Of a DNA stretch of 64,000 nucleotides, positions 46,933 to 54,934 are shown piece after piece (the stretch's first letter is position 1; each line of letters starts with the position of its first letter). Both the position numbers and the translations under genes were made by a program. The notes under the pieces are model-generated. The model worked only from the letters and a program-made list of their open reading frames with translations. It ran no database searches and was not told the origin of the DNA. The stretch is from Fontibacillus panacisegetis (GTDB lineage Bacteria > Bacillota > Bacilli > Paenibacillales > Paenibacillaceae), in assembly GCF_900102215.1 (NCBI RefSeq), contig NZ_FNBG01000006.1:109985-173984 (forward strand), given 5' to 3'.

Positions 46933-47382
46933 TTTACTTTTAATAATTAAATTACTAAAATGAATTGCTAAAAAAAAGCTATTTAGATTAAACTGTAATT
47001 TCACGGCCTACCCAATGGATAGTTCTGTTTGTTCCAAAATCCGCTTGCTTTCACCGATTTTAATTTCAAGGAGGGAGAAATTTTCTCGTAGAGATAGGAC
47101 AGAACGTCTCTGCATATTCACCAAAATCAGCCTGTTGCGTTCAATTTTTCGTGTGAAATCCAGAAGCATTTTCCTAATGAGCTTAAATGTCGCAAATATT
47201 TGATTCAGATCATCCATTGTGTACTACAGAAAAATTGCGTCTCAGTTTCCGCAGCATCTACACAAATCTCGCTGGTACCAAAAAAATCCTCCTTTATTCT
47301 CCCTGTTTTGTGAAGAACAGATAGCTAAAAAGAGGACTTCTGGCAGTGAATCCTGTGCGGTTGTAGGAACCCATTTGAAGCG
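46933..47382. other. 450-base stretch without a supported gene
   Basis: A 69-residue minus-strand frame at 47008-47217 (MDDLNQIFATFKLIRKMLLD...) is helical and charged but has no ribosome site and no family I recognise. Its antisense frame is no better. An AGGAGG near 47291 on the minus strand leads into a frame that stops at once. It may hold decayed sequence. Confidence 0.35.
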
Positions 47383-47958
47383 TTAATTTCTGACTCCTCC
47401 TTGATTAAGAGAACCAACATCAACACCTTTATATTTAAAATGTTTAATGATTTTAAATAACTCTTCCTTCGTTTCCCTTTTCCCGCCTCTGACCCAGTTA
47501 GTTGTCACGGAGATAATTGATGAAACAATATAAGGAAAAAAATAATGAGCATATTCTTTTATAATGGAATCCTGTTCAAAAGATGTGCACATTGTTCTCC
47601 CAATTTCAGCAATCATTTTTTTTGTTAATATCACATCGACATTATAACGTTGTAGCATAATAAAAACCTGCCCGTATTGATCGTAGAGGTTAATGTAATC
47701 CCAAATTATTTGATCGTTTGAAAAATAATCTTCTTCCATCATATGCTCTTTCAAAAAAGGATAAAATATATGATCCATGATGTAACTAAAGACAGCTTCT
47801 TTTGATTCAAAATGGGAATAGAAAACCGATCTCGATACACCTGCTTGTTCCATCACTTCTTTAACTGTAATTTTTTCAAAAGCTTTAATGCCTAAAAGGT
47901 GAAGAAATGCTTCAACTATTTTATGGCGTGCCCTTTCTGATTTTGGATTAATAATCAT
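47383..47958 (-). CDS. TetR-family transcriptional regulator
   Basis: The 191-residue regulator has a TetR helix-turn-helix (ITVKEVMEQAGVSRSVFYSH, about residues 24-43) followed by a helical ligand domain with YIVSSIISVTTNWVRGG. Divergent from the SDR gene at 48082, with 123 bases between them holding the SDR promoter. It probably represses that gene. Confidence 0.87.
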   Translation of the reverse strand: MIINPKSERARHKIVEAFLHLLGIKAFEKITVKEVMEQAGVSRSVFYSHFESKEAVFSYIMDHIFYPFLKEHMMEEDYFSNDQIIWDYINLYDQYGQVFIMLQRYNVDVILTKKMIAEIGRTMCTSFEQDSIIKEYAHYFFPYIVSSIISVTTNWVRGGKRETKEELFKIIKHFKYKGVDVGSLNQGGVRN

Positions 47959-48020
47959 AGTATTCCTTCCTCCATATTCCTACAAATCCACACAATGTGT
48001 ATGAATTGACTTTATCGTAA

Positions 48021-48049
48021 TTGAACGAATGTAAACAATTAATTATGAT
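48021..48049 (+). promoter_or_regulatory. sigma-A promoter of the SDR gene
   Basis: TTGAAC (48021-48026), 17 bases and TATGAT (48044-48049) lie 32 bases upstream of the SDR start, in the region shared with the divergent TetR gene. Confidence 0.6.
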
Positions 48050-48081
48050 GAGGCTATAGTATTGAAGGGAGAATATAAACC

Positions 48082-48954
48082 ATGAGAGATTACTTTAAGT
48101 ATAAGGATAAGGTATGTGTGGTTACCGGCGCCGCATCTGGAATGGGCAAATCAACCACTGAAATGTTAGTAGATTTGGGAGCAGAAGTTTATGCTTTGGA
48201 TTGGAATCAAGTTGAAGTTAAAGGGATATTCAAGTATATCCATGTAGATTTAAGCAGCAAAGAATCCATCGACGAAGCATTTAATCTGCTACCGGACACG
48301 ATTGACTCTTTTTTCGGGATTGCCGGTGTTTCTGGTATCACAACAGATTTTAACAAGACTGTAATCATTGATTTTATTGCAAACAAATATATAAGTGAAG
48401 CTTATTTAACCAATCGCATGAAAGAAGATAGCGGTATTGTCTTCATTACTTCCACAGGCGGTCTTGGATGGGAAAAGGAAAACAACCAGAAAGAATACAT
48501 GCCTTTAATAAAGGCAAAAACATGGGAAGAAGCCATCACAAAATTGGATGAATTGGACTTGAACAGGTTACCGGGTCCTTTAGGGTACTCCTTCGCTAAA
48601 CTTGCTATGAACTACTATGTAGCTCATTTACAAACTACTTTTGCATCAAAACATATCCGAGTTAATGCAATTCTTCCAGGTTCAACCGATACAGGATTGA
48701 CTGGAGAGTTCAGTGCTGCAGCAGGAGGAGCAGACAAATTAATGCAATATACAGGATTTGCGGACCGCCTTGCCACTCCCCGAGAAATGGGCGAGCCTGC
48801 CGTCTTTTTGAATAGTCACATGGCCTCTTACATTTCCGGAGCCCTACTGATTGTTGACTATGGTTCGGGCATTCTCTCTCAAGCTGGTCTCCAGCAGGAT
48901 TCTATGGGAGGAGCAACATTTGATAAAATTAAGTTACATTTCTTAAAGAAATAG
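48082..48954 (+). CDS. short-chain dehydrogenase (3-alpha-hydroxysteroid dehydrogenase-like)
   Basis: The 290-residue SDR shows TGAASGMGKSTTEMLVDLGA (residues 13-32), DVDLSS-type and GIAGVSG segments, catalytic Ser in ITSTGGLGW, and a Tyr-Lys pair in LGYSFAKLAMNYY. The insert between Ser and Tyr (about 50 residues) resembles 3-alpha-hydroxysteroid dehydrogenase/carbonyl reductase relatives. The substrate is unproven. Control by the divergent TetR gene is likely. Confidence 0.85.
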   Translation: MRDYFKYKDKVCVVTGAASGMGKSTTEMLVDLGAEVYALDWNQVEVKGIFKYIHVDLSSKESIDEAFNLLPDTIDSFFGIAGVSGITTDFNKTVIIDFIANKYISEAYLTNRMKEDSGIVFITSTGGLGWEKENNQKEYMPLIKAKTWEEAITKLDELDLNRLPGPLGYSFAKLAMNYYVAHLQTTFASKHIRVNAILPGSTDTGLTGEFSAAAGGADKLMQYTGFADRLATPREMGEPAVFLNSHMASYISGALLIVDYGSGILSQAGLQQDSMGGATFDKIKLHFLKK

Positions 48955-49261
48955 TTTCAAGAAAATATTGACTATGACCGAGTAGGAAGTGACGGCCCCC
49001 TACCCTCTTTCACAACCCTACTTGCGGATCAGCAGGCGGAGGATTCAAAAGGTTTACAAAATTCCAGATAACGCAAAATCGAACTTTTCAGCCCTTTTGC
49101 TTCCCAGTAGGAAGTTGGAAGGGCATTATTCGTGTTCAGAGACATTTCCCATACGCTTGGATAGTGCCCGCAGAGCAGATCTTTCTGGCAAGTGCCAATG
49201 GACTTCAAATCCTCCATATCTTCATACATATCCCTTTTTATAACAACACCTCTCCTGCGCT
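48955..49261. other. stretch downstream of glf with an unrecognised minus-strand frame
   Basis: On the minus strand a 78-codon frame (49029-49265) overlaps the glf stop. It contains MYEDMEDLKSIGTCQKDLLC and ends KPFESSAC. A start at ATG 49229 would give 66 residues. I recognise no family, and it could be a small last gene of the operon or gene debris. Confidence 0.3.
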
Positions 49262-50364
49262 TCAACTAAATTCCCTCTTCACAGCACTTAATGCAGCTGC
49301 AATGACCTGGTGCATATCATAATATTTATACATACCTAAACGTCCTCCCAATATAACATTTGGGTATTGTTGTGCCAGTCCAAGGTATTTTTTGTACTTC
49401 TCATTATTACTGTCGTCATTTAGAGGATAATAAGGCTCATCGAATTTTCCCCAAGGTGTTGGGTATTCTTTAGTTATGATTGTCTTCGGCTGATTGCCAA
49501 ATTCAAAATGTTTATGCTCAATAATCCGGGTATATGGAGTTTCCGCATCCGTATAATTAACAACCGCATTACCTTGATAGTTCTCCTGGTCTAATGTTGA
49601 GGATTCAAATTTTAAGCTTCGGTATTCTAATTCACCAAATCTATAATTAAAGAATTGATCAATCATTCCTGTATAAACAATCTTTGGATATTTTTTCAGG
49701 TAATCTTCTTTACTAAAAAAGTCTTGGTTTAGTTCTACATCAATGAATTCACTAGAAAGCATCCTCTTAATTATTTGTGTGTAGCCTCCCACAGGAATCC
49801 CCTGATACCGATCATTAAAATAATTATTATCATATGTAAAACGGACAGGAATTCGGTTAATAATAAAGGACGGTAGTTCAGTTGCTTTTCGACCCCATTG
49901 TTTTTCCGTATATCCCTTTACCAGTTTTTCATATATATCGGTTCCAATTAATGAAATCGCTTGTTCTTCCAGGTTTTTCGGACTTTCAATTCTTGCAGCT
50001 TTTCTTTGTTCTGCAATCTTTGTTACCGCCTCCTCAGGGGTAATGATCCCCCATAACTGATTAAAAGTATTCATATTAAAGGGTAGATTATAAATTTCCC
50101 CTTTGTAGTTAGCAATGGGGCTATTGGTGTACCGGTTAAATTCTGCAAATTGATTAATATAGTCCCATATCTCTTTACTATTTGTGTGAAAGATATGCGC
50201 ACCATATTTGTGTACCTGAATACCCTCAATTTTTTCTGTATAGATATTACCGCCTAAATGATCTCTTTTATCAATAACCTTTACCCGTTTTTTCGCTTAG
50301 CTGCTTCATAAGCAAATGTACTGCCAAATAGTCCTGAGCCCACGATCAGATAGTCGTACTGCAT
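49262..50364 (-). pseudogene. glf: UDP-galactopyranose mutase with single-base frameshift
   Basis: Starting at ATG 50364 the sequence reads MQYDYLIVGSGLFGSTFAYE (FAD-binding motif), then leaves frame at an A6 run (T6 on the plus strand, 50288-50293). One extra A restores KRKKRVKVIDKRDHLGGNIY and a continuous 367-residue Glf, the family length. The downstream part has VGGYTQIIKRML and RLGMYKYYDM. Glf converts UDP-galactopyranose to UDP-galactofuranose. The lesion could be a real mutation, a slippage site or a homopolymer sequencing error. Confidence 0.88.
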
Positions 50365-50472
50365 TCATTTTCGCCCTGCCTTTCATTCATCCACAACTTG
50401 AAAATAAAAAATAAACCCGTGGATTCTAAATGATATCTACAGGTTATAAAAAGTTTAGCATTATGTCTTCTC

Positions 50473-51489
50473 TCAATTAAATCCAACAATTTTCTGTGAT
50501 AATTTATAGGCAGATATGGAAATACTGCGGCCCAAACGACCAGGTATATTCATTAATCTTCCCATTACACCGTATCTGATCGTATTGTATAGCTGAATAT
50601 CTTTTTCCTTAAGGTACTTCCACAGCTCTTTTTTCTTTTTCAAGTTTTCCTTTTTGCCTGAACGAATTAACAATATAGTGGAAATAACTGTTATAATCTC
50701 GAGATAATTCAACATATACTGGCGAAGCTTGGGATTTGTAATTTCTTCAATACTTATTCCGTCTATCATGAGTTTGTTAACTTTTAGTTGTTGGTCAATC
50801 CTCTTGATCATCACTTTCTCATTGACAGACTGGTCTTCTCTTCCAATAAAATACCGGTAGAAATCTACATTTACATAGTAAATTTTCTCTACCTTTTCCA
50901 GCGGCTTAAATACAAACAGATTGTCTACATAAAAAGTATGCTCTGGAAGCTTAAAGTGGCACTCCTTCAATAGATTCGTTCGATAAATGATGGAATGCAT
51001 CAAAATATACTGACCTTTACGAAAGGCCTGGATTTCTTCCCAGGTAAAAATACGTTCTTCAGGAAAGTTTTTGTCATACCTCATTACTTTTCTATGCTTT
51101 TTACCCTGTTTTTCATAGACAAAATTGCTTACCACCATATCCACGGACTTCGCTTCCGTAATCAATTTCTTTAGAGTCATTAGTATTTTTTGATACGCAT
51201 TTCTGTCTACCCAATCATCGCTATCAACTACCTTCACAAATAACCCAGCAGCATACCTAAGACCCGTATTAACCGCACCGCCATGACCTAAGTTTTCTTG
51301 ATGCACCACTCGTACAATAGATGGATACTTTGCCACATAGTCCTCAGCAATCCTTCCAGTCAAATCACTGGACCCATCATTGATGATTAAGATTTCTATT
51401 TCTTCTCCTTCAACAAGCAGGCTGCTGATACAGCGGTCCATGTAATCCTGCGAATTATAACAGGGGATTATGAAAGATAATAGTTTCAT
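50473..51489 (-). CDS. family-2 glycosyltransferase
   Basis: The 338-residue GT-A enzyme has SFIIPCYNSQDYMDRCISSL at the start, LIINDGSSDLTGRIAEDY, GGAVNTGL and the DxD-type metal motif VVDSDDWVD (about residue 95). No clear membrane helix, so it probably acts on the cytoplasmic face. Between gtrA and glf in the operon; it may transfer a sugar, perhaps galactofuranose from the Glf product, to a lipid or glycan (inference). ATG 51489 is about eight bases after GAGG. Confidence 0.87.
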   Translation of the reverse strand: MKLLSFIIPCYNSQDYMDRCISSLLVEGEEIEILIINDGSSDLTGRIAEDYVAKYPSIVRVVHQENLGHGGAVNTGLRYAAGLFVKVVDSDDWVDRNAYQKILMTLKKLITEAKSVDMVVSNFVYEKQGKKHRKVMRYDKNFPEERIFTWEEIQAFRKGQYILMHSIIYRTNLLKECHFKLPEHTFYVDNLFVFKPLEKVEKIYYVNVDFYRYFIGREDQSVNEKVMIKRIDQQLKVNKLMIDGISIEEITNPKLRQYMLNYLEIITVISTILLIRSGKKENLKKKKELWKYLKEKDIQLYNTIRYGVMGRLMNIPGRLGRSISISAYKLSQKIVGFN

Positions 51490-51513
51490 TAACAAAAACC
51501 TCTTTTTTCTTTT

Positions 51514-52107
51514 TTAGGCCGCCTTTTGCTTTCTATCTTTAAAAATAATTTTTAATATCGGGAAATATACCCAGAATGAAATAGCGGCATTAATAATCAT
51601 CGTAATTAAATCTGCAGCTGTTTCGCCGGTTCCTCCAAATCTATCAATCAAGAATTGATAGATAGGGTCCTTATACCATCCCTGGAGAGCCCCAGCGCAA
51701 ATTGTTATCAAGATGTAAGCTATAAGGTACCAGATAGCCGCTTTATAAATATTTCCTTTAGACCGAAAAGTTATATTGCGTTGAGCAAAGAAATTAATCA
51801 CCTGTGCGATTCCCAGAGTCAGTTGAACGGCAATGAAGTAGGCAAGCCCCCCGCCTCCACCAGAGGCGATAGAGCCTGACGGATAGTTAAAAATATAATA
51901 GGCTGATCCATCAGAATTATGACCAATCGGTAGAATTTGAAAATTGTGAGCTTCCAAAGCAGATCCACTAAAAATCGCCTTCAAAACTGGCATAAGGATC
52001 ATCTGAAAAACGGTAATGCCGTTGCTTAATATAAAAAACATAATAAATTGCGCTATTTGGGGATGCTTTATACTGTAATTACTCCAGAACGCTTTAATTC
52101 CACTCAC
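51514..52107 (-). CDS. GtrA-like polytopic membrane protein
   Basis: The protein has about 197 residues and four membrane helices, with the GtrA-family stretch INFFAQRNITFRSKGN between helices. It is longer than the usual GtrA (about 120-150) because of an outside loop (about residues 45-80) rich in Gly and Ser. GtrA proteins are thought to move lipid-linked sugars across the membrane. A GTG at 52107 with AAGGAA upstream is the likely start; GTG 52116 is possible. It overlaps the end of the GH2 gene. Confidence 0.82.
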   Translation of the reverse strand: MSGIKAFWSNYSIKHPQIAQFIMFFILSNGITVFQMILMPVLKAIFSGSALEAHNFQILPIGHNSDGSAYYIFNYPSGSIASGGGGGLAYFIAVQLTLGIAQVINFFAQRNITFRSKGNIYKAAIWYLIAYILITICAGALQGWYKDPIYQFLIDRFGGTGETAADLITMIINAAISFWVYFPILKIIFKDRKQKAA

Positions 52108-54493
52108 TAATACCACTTCCTTCTATTTTTACACTAAAGCGTAACTGGATTGGTTCTGTCTGATTGGAAGTAATCGTCAATGTCCCGTCTCCAACTATCC
52201 CGGTTGTCTTAACATAGGTGCCGCACATGCCCCCTTCTGCAGTGACACAGTCAGGACCTACAATTTCTATAGCACCCTCAGCTTTCAAGAAAATAGGCAA
52301 ATGGGAGTAAGTTGCGTTATTATTATTTGCATCCACTACTCGTATACGGACTGATGCGACATCAAATGTATTTACTTCAGTTAAAGTAGTTCCGCTGACT
52401 GTAGTATCTAAGTGAATATTTGCGTTTGAAGCTTTGGTTACCTCAGCGACAACCTGTCCATTTTTAATAGCCTCAAAACGATAAACCGGCGCGGATACGC
52501 CCCAATTTTCAATATACTTAAAGAACAACTTGTAAAACGTTACCGGCGATACAAGATGTCGCAGCATTACCCACATCGCTTTAAAAATGTATTTTGGTGG
52601 TAAAGCGGTACCAAAGCGTTGAATAGCTAACAAGCACTCTTTGATGGCTTCGGCTTTTTTATGGGAATACTTTTCTCCCTCTTCAATTACATTTCCCACT
52701 GTGTCGTAGAATTCAATAGGCGGATGCGGCAAATAACGGTATTTATTATTGACCGGCATAAATTCCCTGATCATCCGTTCATTTTTGTACAGGCGCACTG
52801 AATCGGCATTAGTGAAGATGTAGTTTTCACCAACAGAACCTCCGGGATAATCGCCAATATGCATATCTGAACCGACTTCCAGAACTGGCGTTTCTTCCGA
52901 GAAACTCGCATACACTTTAGTGGCAAGTTTATGATTACGGTACATGTCCATGATGCCGTGGTAACAAATACGGTCTCCTGATCCAAAATCGCCATGCGTT
53001 TGATAATCAAACATACACCAGCCAAATGCCCCTGCAATATCTTCTCTTTTATAAACCTCGTTTAACACATTGGCATGGCGGATCGCATGCGACAGCCGAT
53101 GAGTAGGAGTATCCGTTGCTTTGGTCGGGAACATATGACCATTAAATTCTGCTATCAAATAGGCTTTCTTTTTATTTGGTGAAATCAACCATCTCGGCAG
53201 TAAAGCACCATTCTTCCCTGTATGAGAGAAATCATTGAACGCATAAACATCTTCCAGCAGACTACTTCTCCATAGGAAACGGACACCGCTGGTCTGTCTG
53301 CTCTGATCCAAACGGCGTGCTATTTCATTTGTCTTTGAGTATAAGACATCATCATCCTGTGACTCGTTAACTCGTACTCCCCAGAGAATAATCGAAGGAT
53401 GATTCCGATACTGCAGAATCATTTCTTCTACATTCTCACAAACAATTTGTTTCCATTCTTCATCGTTTTTGATATGCTGCCAACCTGGTGTCTCTGTGAA
53501 TACAAGCAATCCCATGCGATCACAAGCAGCCAGAAAATGCTTAGACTGGGGATAATGAGAGGTACGAACTGCATTAACATGTAGTTCTTCCTTCAATATT
53601 CTTACATCTTCTATCTGCATTGATGCAGGCATAGCATAACCTACATGAGGATAGCTCTGATGGCGGTTTACTCCACGAATCTTGTACTTCTTGCCGTTTA
53701 AATAAAAACCGTCACTGCGAAATACGGCTTGACGGAATCCAACAGATACATTGTATTCATCAATAATGTCCTCATTATGATTTTTTAACATCGCTACTAA
53801 TGTGTATAAATAAGGAGTTTCTGGACTCCACGCATGACTGTTTGAAACAGCAATACTGCAATTAGTGATTGATGCCCCTGATACCTTTAAACTTTTTTGG
53901 CCAACTACTTTTTTTTGCTTATCCAGCAGATATAGTTCCAGCGTGTGGTTTGTGTCAGGCTGACTGATGGTAACATCAATTAGCGCATGGTTCATATCCG
54001 GTGTCCGAACAAACACATCTTCCACGTAGCTCTGATCCGCTAACAGCAACCATGCTTCACGATAGAGTCCACCATAGGTCATATAATCAATGACATGGCC
54101 AAACGGCGGCACATTTGCATCTTCCCGTGTATTTAAGCGGACAACAATTCTGTTCTCGGCTCCATACACCAGTTTATCAGTTACCTCCACTCTGAATGCG
54201 GTGTAGCCACCGTTATGGGTCATTACCTTCTCGTCATTAACAAAAATTTCTGCCACATGAGCAGCACCATCAAACTGCAGGAACAGACGCCGGCCCTTCA
54301 AAGTCTCAGGAATTTCAAGATGACGTCTATAACCGCATATCATCTGACAAGAGCTTTCTTCCATGTAGTGCACCGGTACTTCTTTACAGGTGTGGGGCAG
54401 CCTTACGGCTGTCCCCTCTCCTGTAAAGTTGAAAAATTCATCAGTAATATTCTCTATAAAACTCCATCCATCACAGATACTAATTTTTCTCAT
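52094..54493 (-). CDS. family-2 glycoside hydrolase (beta-galactosidase superfamily)
   Basis: The 799-residue enzyme has a sugar-binding jelly roll (about 1-150), an Ig-like domain (about 155-255) and a TIM barrel with the acid/base Glu377 in WGVRVNES and the nucleophile Glu449 in YLIAEFNGH. C-terminal beta domains follow. There is no signal peptide, so it acts in the cytoplasm. GH2 includes beta-galactosidases, beta-mannosidases, glucuronidases and some galactofuranosidases; the specificity cannot be read here. It is translationally coupled with gtrA. Confidence 0.9.
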   Translation of the reverse strand: MRKISICDGWSFIENITDEFFNFTGEGTAVRLPHTCKEVPVHYMEESSCQMICGYRRHLEIPETLKGRRLFLQFDGAAHVAEIFVNDEKVMTHNGGYTAFRVEVTDKLVYGAENRIVVRLNTREDANVPPFGHVIDYMTYGGLYREAWLLLADQSYVEDVFVRTPDMNHALIDVTISQPDTNHTLELYLLDKQKKVVGQKSLKVSGASITNCSIAVSNSHAWSPETPYLYTLVAMLKNHNEDIIDEYNVSVGFRQAVFRSDGFYLNGKKYKIRGVNRHQSYPHVGYAMPASMQIEDVRILKEELHVNAVRTSHYPQSKHFLAACDRMGLLVFTETPGWQHIKNDEEWKQIVCENVEEMILQYRNHPSIILWGVRVNESQDDDVLYSKTNEIARRLDQSRQTSGVRFLWRSSLLEDVYAFNDFSHTGKNGALLPRWLISPNKKKAYLIAEFNGHMFPTKATDTPTHRLSHAIRHANVLNEVYKREDIAGAFGWCMFDYQTHGDFGSGDRICYHGIMDMYRNHKLATKVYASFSEETPVLEVGSDMHIGDYPGGSVGENYIFTNADSVRLYKNERMIREFMPVNNKYRYLPHPPIEFYDTVGNVIEEGEKYSHKKAEAIKECLLAIQRFGTALPPKYIFKAMWVMLRHLVSPVTFYKLFFKYIENWGVSAPVYRFEAIKNGQVVAEVTKASNANIHLDTTVSGTTLTEVNTFDVASVRIRVVDANNNNATYSHLPIFLKAEGAIEIVGPDCVTAEGGMCGTYVKTTGIVGDGTLTITSNQTEPIQLRFSVKIEGSGISEWN

Positions 54494-54511
54494 TTACTCT
54501 TCTCCATATTT

Positions 54512-54934
54512 TCATTTTGAAGTATTAACAGTGTGGACTAATCCTTCTGACTTGGATTGATTCATAAAGCAAGAGACCAGTGAAGCAACGGTTCCGATTA
54601 GGAAAGCAATCCCAAAAATAATGACGGCTTGAGGGTTTCCTCCAATGAAGTTGACCCCGTTCACAACATCCGACAAGGTTGGAAAGCCCAAATAAAGGTG
54701 CATTGACAGCGCTACGCCAAAACAAATCGATGATAACAACGGTGCCAAATAATAATTTTTAATTAGAACCAACAATTCTGCTAAAACGCCAGCAATAATT
54801 AAGCCAAAGGTTACAAAGGAAAAGGTCCGATCTCCATAGTCCAAAATAATAAATACAATGTTAGCTACAAGCATCAAACATGCGGCCATAAAGCCAATCC
54901 AAAAGCCAAATGTTCTGTCTTTAAATAAGACCAT
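54512..54934 (-). CDS. four-helix membrane protein of unknown function
   Basis: The 140-residue protein is mostly hydrophobic, with four membrane segments and a polar C-terminus. No family recognised. Its start overlaps the end of the GH3 gene by 14 bases, so it is translated with the glycosidase and may work with it in the membrane. Confidence 0.7.
   Translation of the reverse strand: MVLFKDRTFGFWIGFMAACLMLVANIVFIILDYGDRTFSFVTFGLIIAGVLAELLVLIKNYYLAPLLSSICFGVALSMHLYLGFPTLSDVVNGVNFIGGNPQAVIIFGIAFLIGTVASLVSCFMNQSKSEGLVHTVNTSK

Noticed and set aside
47008..47217. 69-residue minus-strand reading frame as a gene
   Set aside because: No ribosome binding site, no family resemblance, and an equally long antisense frame.
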